Shown here: positions 15,397-22,887 of the stretch, piece by piece
Layout: every line of letters starts with the position of its first letter
Numbering within the stretch: position 1 is the first letter of the stretch
Assembly: GCA_903903635.1 (NCBI GenBank)
Contig: CAIUZK010000004.1
Span: 1-54,184, forward strand
Source of the DNA: an uncultured Bacteroidota bacterium
GTDB taxonomy: Bacteria > Bacteroidota > Bacteroidia > Chitinophagales > Chitinophagaceae
DNA length: 54,184 nt
Direction: 5' to 3'
Made by a program: the position numbers and the translations under genes
Notes under the pieces: generated by a model
Told to the model about the DNA's origin: nothing
The model's input: the letters and a program-made list of their open reading frames with translations, nothing else
The model's database searches: none

Positions 15397-15525
15397 TTTA
15401 ACAGTGCCGTAAGCAAGTGATACTTCGTATATAATTATGTGTCGCCAGTTCGAATCCGGCTTCTATGAAAATGGAATAGCTCAGTTGGTAGAGCAATAAA
15501 CGCTTGCTGCTTTTTGCCTGTTAGA
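15397..15525 (+). ncRNA. Y RNA-like RNA with permuted tRNA head, unit C
   Basis: A 129-nt unit and the clearest tRNA mimic. Outer helix TTTAACAG with CTGTTAGA. Loop TGCCGTA (15405-15411) faces GCTTTTTGC (15509-15517). Inner helix AGCAAGTG with CGCTTGCT, 8 bp with one wobble. Then ATACTTCG. The head reads T arm GCCAG-TTCGAAT-CCGGC (15444-15460), acceptor 3' strand TTCTAT, tetraloop GAAA, acceptor 5' strand ATGGAA, and the D arm TAGCTCAGTTGGTAGAGCA (15477-15495) with GG at the G18-G19 place. It is thus a circularly permuted tRNA whose acceptor ends are sealed and whose anticodon arm is replaced by the Ro60-type stem. No anticodon or CCA exists, so it is not a translating tRNA. Confidence 0.88.
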
Positions 15526-15531
15526 ATTTTA

Positions 15532-15660
15532 AGAATGGTGTCGTAGAGCGGGGTTACTTCGTTTGGGACCAGGAGGTCGCAGGTTCAAATCCTGCCTGTT
15601 AATAACAGTAGCTCAGATGGCCAGAGCACCTGTGCGCCCCGCTTGCCTTTTACCCATTCT
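15532..15660 (+). ncRNA. Y RNA-like RNA with permuted tRNA head, unit D
   Basis: A 129-nt unit starting 6 nt after unit C. Outer helix AGAATGG with CCATTCT, 7 bp. Loop TGTCGTA (15539-15545) faces GCCTTTTAC (15645-15653). Inner helix GAGCGGGG with CCCCGCTT, 8 bp. Then TTACTTCG. A small hairpin GACC-AGGA-GGTC stands in the variable-arm place. The head is T arm GCAGG-TTCAAAT-CCTGC (15579-15595), CTGTT-AAT-AACAG as the sealed acceptor stem, TA, and D arm GCTC-AGATGGCCA-GAGC (15611-15627). ATTTTTATT follows the outer helix, so its 3' strand may double as a terminator for the array. Confidence 0.88.
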
Positions 15661-15671
15661 ATTTTTATTCC

Positions 15672-15694
15672 GGTACTACGGTACCATATATTTG
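15672..15694 (+). promoter_or_regulatory. rtcB promoter with palindrome
   Basis: TATATTTG at 15687-15694 is an exact TAnnTTTG -7 element. The inverted repeat GGTAC-TACG-GTACC (15672-15685) abuts it and could be an operator. The expected transcription start near 15701 supports the rtcB start at 15729 over the in-frame ATG at 15708, and means rtcB can be made independently of ro60 and the RNA array. Confidence 0.6.
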
Positions 15695-15728
15695 CAACAT
15701 ACCAGAAATGGTAATAAATTTATTAAAC

Positions 15729-17156
15729 ATGAACAAGCATAAAATAACAGGAGAAGACCTTATTACCGCCGGTTTTACCGAAGGGAAAGCAATAGGAAGT
15801 GCGTTGAAGGTTTTGGAACAAAACTACCAGGAACTGAGACGAAAAGATGTGCTGGCACTGTTCAGAAAACTGGTTCGCTATCCGGAGAATTTCCTCGATG
15901 ATGAACTGCTGGCAGAAGTGGCTCAGGATCTGATTGAAAAGCAGAAAGAAGCAGATAATGCAGCCATTCAGCTCAAAGTAAAAGCAGACACCTATGCTGT
16001 ATTTGGCAAGGAGCATATTGAACAAGGAGCTATTGACCAGATGGAGGTAGCCATGAGATTGCCGGTGACTGTCGCAGGCGCCCTGATGCCGGATGCACAC
16101 CAGGGTTATGGATTGCCAATTGGTGGTGTACTGGCAGCGAATAATACCATTATACCATATGCAGTAGGTGTAGATATAGGTTGTCGTATGGCCCTGTCAG
16201 TGTATGATATTCCTGAATCTCACTTCCTGGAAAATGAATCGAAATACAAAAAGGAACTGTTAGCCTGGACGAAATTCGGAGCAGGTGCCGGATGGCAGGG
16301 AAAGTTCAGGGCTGACCATGCCATACTGGATAGACAAGAATTTAACGCTACACCTTTTATCAAAGAACTTCATGATAAAGCGGTTGCTCAATTAGGGACT
16401 TCAGGTGGTGGTAATCATTTTACGGAATGGGGTATTATCGAGTTTATTAAAGCTGATGAACAGCTTAACATAAAAGCAGGAAGGTATCTTGCGCTGCTTA
16501 CCCATTCCGGATCGCGTGGATTTGGTGCAACCATAGCCGGGCATTACACCAAGCTGGCCAAGCAAGTGTGCAAGCTACCAAAGGAAGCTGCCAACCTTGC
16601 CTACTTTGATATGAACAGTGCGGGGGGTATGGAATACTGGTTAGCGATGAATCTTGCAGGTGATTATGCATCGGCATGCCATGAAGTGATACATGAGCGA
16701 CTGACTAAGGCAATAGGCGGACAAGTGCTGGCAAAGGTCGAAAACCACCACAACTTTGCATGGAAAGAGATGTGGAACGGACAGGAGGTAATTGTTCACA
16801 GGAAAGGGGCTACCCCGGCAGGAAAAGATGTAATGGGTATTATACCTGGATCAATGACCGCACCGGGATTTCTGGTAAGGGGTAAGGGCGAGATAAGTGC
16901 CATCAACAGCGCATCTCATGGCGCAGGCCGACAGATGAGCAGGACTCAGGCGATTAAAAATATAACGAAGGCAGAGATGCAACAGGTATTGAAAGATCAT
17001 GGTGTAACACTAATTGGGGCAGGCCTTGATGAAGCGCCTATGGCTTATAAAAATATTGAAACGGTTATGGCGGCTCAACAGGAACTAGTAGATATCGTTG
17101 CTCAGTTCACACCAAAAATGGTGCGAATGGCCGATGATGGGAGCAGGGAAGATTAG
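15729..17156 (+). CDS. rtcB: RNA-splicing ligase RtcB
   Basis: Joins 2',3'-cyclic phosphate (or 3'-phosphate) RNA ends to 5'-OH ends using GTP and Mn2+. All key motifs are present: GVDIGCRM with the metal cysteine, GTSGGGNHFTEW, LTHSGSRGFG, KVENHHNFAW, VHRKGATPAGKD with the histidine that takes up GMP (residue 357 from this start), SASHGAGRQMSR and AGLDEAPMAYK. The protein has 475 residues. The frame extends 7 codons upstream to 15708, but the promoter favours 15729. It lies between Y-like RNAs D and E, after ro60. No rtcA, archease or prfH gene is seen. It should repair tRNA or rRNA cut by ribotoxins, and possibly act on the neighbouring RNAs. Confidence 0.95.
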   Translation: MNKHKITGEDLITAGFTEGKAIGSALKVLEQNYQELRRKDVLALFRKLVRYPENFLDDELLAEVAQDLIEKQKEADNAAIQLKVKADTYAVFGKEHIEQGAIDQMEVAMRLPVTVAGALMPDAHQGYGLPIGGVLAANNTIIPYAVGVDIGCRMALSVYDIPESHFLENESKYKKELLAWTKFGAGAGWQGKFRADHAILDRQEFNATPFIKELHDKAVAQLGTSGGGNHFTEWGIIEFIKADEQLNIKAGRYLALLTHSGSRGFGATIAGHYTKLAKQVCKLPKEAANLAYFDMNSAGGMEYWLAMNLAGDYASACHEVIHERLTKAIGGQVLAKVENHHNFAWKEMWNGQEVIVHRKGATPAGKDVMGIIPGSMTAPGFLVRGKGEISAINSASHGAGRQMSRTQAIKNITKAEMQQVLKDHGVTLIGAGLDEAPMAYKNIETVMAAQQELVDIVAQFTPKMVRMADDGSRED

Positions 17157-17168
17157 ACATTTTGAAAT

Positions 17169-17300
17169 TCAAAGGTGCCGTAAAACAGGGATACTTCGGC
17201 CAGAGCAACGGGCAATGCCCGGAAGTCGCAGGTTCAACTCCTGCTCAGCCCAAAGCTGATAGCTCAGTTTTCATGCCTTGTTTGTTTTTTTGCCCTTTGG
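17169..17300 (+). ncRNA. Y RNA-like RNA, unit E, downstream of rtcB
   Basis: A 132-nt unit beginning 13 nt after the rtcB stop. Outer helix CAAAGG with CCTTTG plus one flanking wobble. Loop TGCCGTA (17176-17182) faces GTTTTTTTGC (10 nt). Inner helix AAACAGGG with CCTTGTTT, 8 bp with one wobble. Then ATACTTCG. A hairpin CGGGC-AAT-GCCCG fills the variable-arm place. The head has T arm GCAGG-TTCAACT-CCTGC (17228-17244) and TCAGC-CCAAA-GCTGA as the sealed acceptor stem. TAGCTCAGT then begins a D arm that does not close (no GAGC, no GG). Probably co-transcribed with rtcB. Confidence 0.85.
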
Positions 17301-17398
17301 CCCTAAACTAATTCCACCATTAATTATTTAATTTGATATGGATCAATGAGCATAAAATAATTTAATTCTATTCTTTTTATTGCAAAATTAAAAATTCC

Positions 17399-17686
17399 AT
17401 GTCAGTAGAAAACGCAAAGATCAAAGTGCGTAACCGAATGGTTGAAATTAAATGGGTTTCTGAATTTTGCGACCATATCCTTGAAAACTATGTCAACAAA
17501 AGCAAAGACCATGATTTGAAATTTCTTCAAATTTCCAGGTTGTTGAAGACTTGTAGTGTGTTTGTGCATCATGATGGAAGGACATGGTATGGTCATAGTT
17601 CATTAAATGGCATAAAATATAGAGTTGTATTCATTTTAACGCCTAAATTTGCAGTAGTAAAAACTTGTTATCGTTATGGTTACTAA
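17399..17686 (+). CDS. small protein of toxin-like character
   Basis: A 95-residue protein I cannot assign to a named family. The C-terminal half, RTWYGHSSLNGIKYRVVFIL then FAVVKTCYRYGY, has the strand pattern and closing T-x-Y-R motif common in small BECR-fold (RelE/barnase-like) RNases. The N-terminal half is helical. It overlaps the next gene by 11 bases, in the manner of a toxin-antitoxin pair. It lies 99 bp after RNA unit E, in the same direction as rtcB. If it is an RNase, it would put an RNA-breaking and an RNA-mending activity side by side; that is inference only. Confidence 0.6.
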   Translation: MSVENAKIKVRNRMVEIKWVSEFCDHILENYVNKSKDHDLKFLQISRLLKTCSVFVHHDGRTWYGHSSLNGIKYRVVFILTPKFAVVKTCYRYGY

Positions 17687-17927
17687 GAAAATTGAAAAAT
17701 CAGATAAATACGCTGATTACCGTTACGAAATCGTCACTCCTGAAGAGTTGAGGGAAGCCAATTGGATGATTGAAAGGGGTGACTATAAGGATATAGACGA
17801 TTATATCGAACGCTTCACACAATCTGAAATCAGGCGCATGAAGAGCGAGTACGCAGCTAAGAAAAAGCGTGCTGACGAGAAAAAAAAGAGGAATTTGAAT
17901 TCAGTAAAGAAAAATAAAGCCGCGTAA
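17676..17927 (+). CDS. small charged protein, possible antitoxin partner
   Basis: An 83-residue, highly charged protein. The middle segment EELREANWMIERGDYKDIDD is predicted helical, and the tail from residue 60 is almost all lysine, arginine and alanine, suggesting nucleic-acid binding or an unfolded tail. It starts inside the preceding gene (11-base overlap, other frame), so the two are translationally coupled. The order toxin then antitoxin is the HigBA-like order, but no helix-turn-helix was recognised. Function unproven. Confidence 0.6.
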   Translation: MVTKKIEKSDKYADYRYEIVTPEELREANWMIERGDYKDIDDYIERFTQSEIRRMKSEYAAKKKRADEKKKRNLNSVKKNKAA

Positions 17928-18081
17928 TTTACTCTTCAACACCATTTTCTCTCCTAATTCGTCTGCCAATCCTATAATTTCTTCCTATCTGGCGAAGTCC
18001 GGCAAGAATACGATAATATTTCATCGCGTTCATCCATCAAATAGGTTGCACAACTTTGCAGCGTTACTGATTCCAAACATT

Positions 18082-19797
18082 CTAAAACGGCGCATCCTCA
18101 TCCGGTGGCAGATTCTTCTTAAACGAATTCCCCGGCCCCATATCATCATCATCCCAGTTCACATCATTCACCTTCGATGGACGTGTCTGGAAACCCTGTG
18201 GTATAAACAACTTTGAGCCACCGAATTCACTCGGATCCCTGCGGATGCCTGCCATCGGATTATCTTTCGAGCCGGCAGGTGTTGCAGGATTGAATCCCGG
18301 ATTACCACCACCGCCACTGTTAAATCCGCCATTATTGCCGCCGCTAAAACCTCCACCGCTGTTGCCTCCGCCACTATCGAAGCGGTTGTCTTCCATATCC
18401 ACAAATTTCTGGTACTCCTTTATAAAGCGCACCTTCTCCATGCCTGTGCTGCCATTACGGTGCTTGGCTATGTGTATTTGTGTTTCCCCTTCAATGGTCT
18501 CGCCCATGGCATCATTGGTAATACCATGATATTCCGGACGGTACAGGAACATTACCAGGTCGGCATCCTGCTCAATCGCTCCCGATTCACGCAGGTCACT
18601 CAACTGCGGCACCTTCGATTCCTTCCTGGTTTCTACCGAACGGTTAAGCTGCGATAGCGCTATTATCGGCACTTCCAGTTCCTTTGCCAGGGCCTTAAGG
18701 TCACGGCTTATTTTACTTATTTCCTGCTCACGGTTGCCACTCTTGTCTACACTCGCCTGCATCAGCTGCAGATAATCTATCAATATAAGCTGTATATCAT
18801 GCTTCTGTTTCAGCCTCCTGGCCTTAGCCCTGAGCTCAAATATGTTCAAAGCGGCCTGGTCATCAAGGAAAATCTTGGCTTGCGACAGTTTCACCATTCT
18901 CTGGGTCATCTGTATAAACTCATGCTCGGCCATTTTACCACGTGTAATAGCCTCCATATGCACTTCGCTCACTGCGCTTAGCATCCTTTTTACGATCTGG
19001 CCCGCACCCATTTCCAATGAGAATACAGCTACCGGAAATGGCTTGCCCGGATTCATGGCTGCATTCATGGCCAGGTTAAGCGCAAATGCCGTTTTACCCA
19101 CAGACGGCCTTGCCGCCAGGATGATCAGATCCGTCTTCTGCCACCCTGCAGTTAGCCTGTCCAGGCTGGCAAATCCCGATGGAACACCCGTAATATCATC
19201 TGTTTTATTACGGTTCTCATCTATTTCATTCATCGTCTTTACCAATACATCCTGCAGGCTGCGGAAATTCTTACGCAGGTGCTTGTCGGTAATTTCATAT
19301 AGCCCCGACTCTGCCTTATCCAGCAGGTCAAATACATCTGTACTATCCTCATAGGCATCACTTATCACCGAGCCGCTTATCCTAATCAACTCCCTCTGAA
19401 TGAACTTCTCCATCACTATCCTCGCATGCGCCTCAACGTGCGCGCTCGATAACACGCTCATTGTAAGGCGGGTAAGGTAATATGCCCCGCCCACTATTTC
19501 CAGTTCATTTGTCTTGCGCAACTCCTCGGTTATCGTCAGCAGATCCACCGGTGTTCCCTTATCAAAAAGCCTGCGCATAGCCGAATAAATCTTCTGATGC
19601 GCGTCTACATAAAAACACTCTTCACTCTGTATAATCTCCAGTACCTGTGCAAATGTGTCTTTTTCAAGCATCGATGCGCCCAGTACAGCCTCTTCCAGCT
19701 CAGGCGCCTGTGGCGGCACCTTGCCATACACCAGCGTTGTGAGGTCTGGTTTGCGGCTCCTTATACTCCCAAAATCTTTTTTAATATTTACTGCCAT
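18082..19797 (-). CDS. dnaB: replicative DNA helicase DnaB
   Basis: A 571-residue hexameric 5'-3' helicase that unwinds DNA at the fork. The N-terminal DnaB domain (APELEEAVLGASMLEKDTF) is followed by a linker and a RecA-like core with Walker A ARPSVGKTAFALN, Walker B IDYLQLM, and the LSQLNRSVETR arginine-finger region. The C-terminus carries a glycine/asparagine-rich low-complexity linker (about residues 480-510) ending in an acidic tail PPDEDAPF, somewhat like an SSB-type tip. No intein was seen. It is divergent from pheT across a 412-bp region holding DnaA-box-like sites. Confidence 0.95.
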   Translation of the reverse strand: MAVNIKKDFGSIRSRKPDLTTLVYGKVPPQAPELEEAVLGASMLEKDTFAQVLEIIQSEECFYVDAHQKIYSAMRRLFDKGTPVDLLTITEELRKTNELEIVGGAYYLTRLTMSVLSSAHVEAHARIVMEKFIQRELIRISGSVISDAYEDSTDVFDLLDKAESGLYEITDKHLRKNFRSLQDVLVKTMNEIDENRNKTDDITGVPSGFASLDRLTAGWQKTDLIILAARPSVGKTAFALNLAMNAAMNPGKPFPVAVFSLEMGAGQIVKRMLSAVSEVHMEAITRGKMAEHEFIQMTQRMVKLSQAKIFLDDQAALNIFELRAKARRLKQKHDIQLILIDYLQLMQASVDKSGNREQEISKISRDLKALAKELEVPIIALSQLNRSVETRKESKVPQLSDLRESGAIEQDADLVMFLYRPEYHGITNDAMGETIEGETQIHIAKHRNGSTGMEKVRFIKEYQKFVDMEDNRFDSGGGNSGGGFSGGNNGGFNSGGGGNPGFNPATPAGSKDNPMAGIRRDPSEFGGSKLFIPQGFQTRPSKVNDVNWDDDDMGPGNSFKKNLPPDEDAPF

Positions 19798-20021
19798 TCT
19801 ATTCTAATTCTTTATATAGTGGTTACTATTGTTATTCTTTTCCCATCCGGGCTGCTTTTTCCTTCATTTACGGGCGTTACGGGGCATTTTTGCAATGTTT
19901 CCTCTACGTTAAGCCAACATTAATCGAAGGTTAAAACCTTGGTGGGGGGACGAATGTAAACGCGAATTTTTTAACCGCAAAGACTTTCCCGTTATTAAAT
20001 TTTAAGCTATTTATTAACAGC

Positions 20022-20128
20022 TTATGCACGCTTTACTACCATAAAGTTCCGAAATCCCTCGTCATTTCCCCAATCTATTTAGGTTATCCACAATAATTAA
20101 CACGCTATACACATCGCAAAGTGGATAA
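20022..20128. promoter_or_regulatory. cluster of DnaA-box-like sites between dnaB and pheT
   Basis: TTATCCACA, a perfect DnaA box, lies at 20084-20092. TTATCCACT is on the minus strand at 20120-20128 (8 of 9). TTATGCACG is at 20022-20030 (7 of 9). The surroundings (19960-20160) are AT-rich. The rest of the gap from 19798 shows no gene. The sites may let DnaA control dnaB or pheT, or belong to an origin-like region. Confidence 0.45.
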
Positions 20129-20181
20129 ATCGTTTTGTTAAAGGTTTTTTTCAGAAGCTCTTTTTTGCTATCATCAAGAGT

Positions 20182-20189
20182 TACCTTTG
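20182..20189 (+). promoter_or_regulatory. -7 promoter element of the pheT operon
   Basis: TACCTTTG is an exact TAnnTTTG match 21 bases before the ATG at 20210. It lies within the upstream extension of the open frame (20135), so it also decides the start. Confidence 0.55.
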
Positions 20190-20209
20190 CGATAAATCTG
20201 GTTTTTAAA

Positions 20210-22612
20210 ATGATCGTTTCGTACCAATGGCTGATGAAATATTTGCCGGAACCCTTGCCGGTAAATGAATTGAGCAATATCCTTACCTCTATAGGTCTCG
20301 AAGTAGAGGCTATCGAGGCTGTCGAAAGCATTCCCGGTGGCCTCGAAGGCCTGCTCATCGGCGAGGTGCTCACCTGCGCAAAACACCCCAATGCCGATAA
20401 ACTAAGTATTACCACTGTCAGCACAGGAGGCCCTGAACCACTGAATATCGTGTGCGGCGCTCCCAATGTCGCTGCCGGACAAAAAGTAGTTGTAGCCCCT
20501 GTTGGCGCCACAGTTCACCCCTCCGAAGGCGAACCCTTCCTCATCAAAAAAGCAAAGATCCGCGGCGAAGAAAGCGCCGGAATGATATGCGCTGAAGATG
20601 AAATAGGTCTGGGCAAGAGCCATGCGGGCATCATGATCCTGCCTGCCGAAGCTGTTGTCGGCACTTTGGCCAAGGAGTATTTCAACATCCCCAAAACCGA
20701 TTTTTCCATACATATCGGCCTCACACCCAACCGTTCCGATGCCAACAGCCATATAGGTGTTGCACGCGATGTTTGCGCCTACCTGGCCCATCATAAGGGT
20801 GGTAAGTATGCCGTTGCATTGCCTCAATCAAACATAAAAAATGATGGCCCAACATTGATCAATGTAACAATCGATGCGGCCACAGCATGTCCCAGGTATA
20901 CAGGCATCAGCCTCAAAAACGTAAAGGTTGGTCCATCACCCGAATGGCTCAAGGCTCGCCTCCAGACCATCGGTGTGCGCAGCATCAACAACATTGTCGA
21001 CATCACCAATTATGTGCTGCACGAGTCAGGTCAGCCGCTACATGCATTCGATGCTGATAAACTGGCCGGCAACAAAATCATTGTTCGCTTCATGCCCGAA
21101 GGCTCCGTCTTCAGAGGCCTCGACGATAAAGAAAGAAAACTGGCTGCCGAAGATCTTATGATCTGCGATGCCGATGGCCCCCTGGCTATGGGTGGCGTAT
21201 TCGGCGGACTGCACAGTGGCATTACCGATGCCACTACCAATGTGTTTCTCGAAAGCGCTTACTTCAATCCCGGCCATATCCGCCGCTCATCACTCAGGCA
21301 TTTATTGCGCACCGATGCGGCTACCCATTTCGAAAAAGGTGTAGACATAAACAATGTACTGCCTGCACTCAAACGTGCTGCTGCGCTCATTTGCGACCTA
21401 GCTGGCGGCACCATTGCATCCGGCATTACCGATGTGTACCCCACGCCACTGGATGCAACATTTGTAACCGTATCTTATAGTTACATTCATAAGCTCAGCG
21501 GCAAGGCATACAGCCACATTGCCATACAGGAAATACTCACCTCCTCCGGTTTCGAAATAATTAAAGAATCTGGCGACACCCTTACACTCAAGGTTCCTTC
21601 CAATAAAACCGACGTATCACAACCGGCCGATATTGTGGAAGAGATACTCCGTATAGATGGACTCGACAACATACACATCCCCGAGAGGCTGAATATCGCG
21701 CTCACAAAGGCCCTCAAAAACGACCGTGCAGAGAAAGACCGCATGGCCACATTGCTTTGCGGCATGGGCCTGCAGGAGATCGTTACCAACTCCATCGTCA
21801 ACAGCAGGTACTATCCCGGCCGCGAAGACCTTGTGAAAATGATCAACAGCCTCAGCAACGAACTCGATGTCATGAGGCCCTCATTGCTCGAAGGTGGTCT
21901 CGAAGTCATTCAGTACAACTGCAACCGAAAAAGCCAGGACCTCACCCTGTTCGAATTCGGCAATGTGTATTCCATGCTCGACACTAAATACCACCAGGAA
22001 ACCAGGCTGGGCATCTGGATCACCGGCAACATGCGCGCTGCACAATGGGATCAGAAACCCCAAAAGGCAAACGTCTTTTATCTCAAGGGCATCATCAGTA
22101 ATTTGCTGCAATACAGCGGTATCAAAAACACAACGCTTACATTCAGCGAAGACACCGGCGAAATAACCTGGAAATGGAAGAACAACATAATTTGTATCGC
22201 CGCGCAGGTCACACCGGCAAGGCTCAATGAGTTCGAAATCCGCCAGGAGGTTTTCTTTGCTTCCATTCATTGGGACAACTGGCTCAAAGCCCTCGCTGCC
22301 AATAAAACCATTTACAAAGAAGTGCCCCGCTTCCCTGCCGTGTTCCGCGATATCGCCATGGTCATCGATAAAGAGGTGTCCTGGAAACAGGTGCAGGAAA
22401 CAACCGAACAACTCAAACTGGATGCCCTCCAGTCTTTCGGACTCTTCGACGTTTTCGAAAGTGAGAAGCTCGGAAAAGATAAAAAATCTTACGCCCTCAG
22501 TTTCACTTTCCAGTTGCTCGACCGCACCCTCACCGATGCCGAAACCGAACAACTGATGAAGAAACTGATGGATGTTTATAAAAACAAACTTAAAGCTCAG
22601 ATTCGCGAATAA
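20210..22612 (+). CDS. pheT: phenylalanine-tRNA ligase beta subunit
   Basis: An 800-residue subunit of the alpha2-beta2 enzyme that charges tRNA-Phe. It begins MIVSYQWLMKYLPEPLPVNE. An EMAP-II-like tRNA-binding domain follows (about 40-150, GEVLTCAKHPNADKLSITTV), then the B3/B4 editing domain (GLTPNRSDANSHIGVARDV), the B5 domain, the catalytic-like core (NSIVNSRYYPG), and a C-terminal anticodon-binding FDX-ACB domain (VPRFPAVFRDIAMVID). The frame is open 25 codons upstream to 20135; the promoter at 20182 excludes that start. pheS is not in the window. Its stop overlaps the next ATG in TAATG. Confidence 0.96.
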   Translation: MIVSYQWLMKYLPEPLPVNELSNILTSIGLEVEAIEAVESIPGGLEGLLIGEVLTCAKHPNADKLSITTVSTGGPEPLNIVCGAPNVAAGQKVVVAPVGATVHPSEGEPFLIKKAKIRGEESAGMICAEDEIGLGKSHAGIMILPAEAVVGTLAKEYFNIPKTDFSIHIGLTPNRSDANSHIGVARDVCAYLAHHKGGKYAVALPQSNIKNDGPTLINVTIDAATACPRYTGISLKNVKVGPSPEWLKARLQTIGVRSINNIVDITNYVLHESGQPLHAFDADKLAGNKIIVRFMPEGSVFRGLDDKERKLAAEDLMICDADGPLAMGGVFGGLHSGITDATTNVFLESAYFNPGHIRRSSLRHLLRTDAATHFEKGVDINNVLPALKRAAALICDLAGGTIASGITDVYPTPLDATFVTVSYSYIHKLSGKAYSHIAIQEILTSSGFEIIKESGDTLTLKVPSNKTDVSQPADIVEEILRIDGLDNIHIPERLNIALTKALKNDRAEKDRMATLLCGMGLQEIVTNSIVNSRYYPGREDLVKMINSLSNELDVMRPSLLEGGLEVIQYNCNRKSQDLTLFEFGNVYSMLDTKYHQETRLGIWITGNMRAAQWDQKPQKANVFYLKGIISNLLQYSGIKNTTLTFSEDTGEITWKWKNNIICIAAQVTPARLNEFEIRQEVFFASIHWDNWLKALAANKTIYKEVPRFPAVFRDIAMVIDKEVSWKQVQETTEQLKLDALQSFGLFDVFESEKLGKDKKSYALSFTFQLLDRTLTDAETEQLMKKLMDVYKNKLKAQIRE

Positions 22613-22887
22613 TGGAGGCGCTCGATAAACTAAGCAAAAAGATAGACACACTGCTCAAAAAGCATGCTGCTGTTGTAGCCGAGAATAACCGGCTCAGGGA
22701 TACCGTCGACGCACAATCCCGCAAGATGGAACAACTGGAGAAAAAGCTCAACTCACTCGACCAGGGCCTCGTAAGCGTGCACCTGGGCCGCGATTCAGTC
22801 AATGAGGAAGATAAAGATAACATGCGCCGGCAACTGGACACAGTTATCGATGAGATAGATAAAATACTCAACACCCTCAATGACTGA
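22612..22887 (+). CDS. small coiled-coil protein downstream of pheT
   Basis: A 91-residue, wholly helical protein with heptad-like spacing (LSKKIDTLLKKHAAVVAENN, then RKMEQLEKKLNSLD) and an acidic helical C-terminus. Its ATG shares the A of the pheT stop codon, so translation is coupled. In Bacteroidota a coiled-coil gene of this size after pheT is often followed by zapA, which suggests a cell-division-associated role, but zapA is not found here. The function is open. Confidence 0.7.
   Translation: MEALDKLSKKIDTLLKKHAAVVAENNRLRDTVDAQSRKMEQLEKKLNSLDQGLVSVHLGRDSVNEEDKDNMRRQLDTVIDEIDKILNTLND

Noticed and set aside
15181-15420. 79-codon open frame across RNA units A and B
   Set aside because: It runs through two RNAs whose helices covary at RNA level, and its protein has no coherent pattern.
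15444-15495. Apparent tRNA (perfect T arm and D arm close together)
   Set aside because: The T arm precedes the D arm, there is no anticodon arm, and the acceptor ends are joined by a GAAA loop. It is a tRNA mimic within a Y-like RNA, not a translating tRNA.
15654-15669. Unit D outer helix read only as a rho-independent terminator
   Set aside because: The stem partner is 115 nt upstream and encloses a complete RNA fold; termination may be a secondary role but does not explain the structure.
17929-18033. 34-codon minus-strand frame (MNAMKYYRILAGLRQIGRNY and on)
   Set aside because: Very basic and protein-like, but with no promoter, neighbour or family support; too weak to list as a gene.
21881-22651. 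256-codon minus-strand frame inside pheT
   Set aside because: It is antisense to the conserved C-terminal part of PheT and has no domain.
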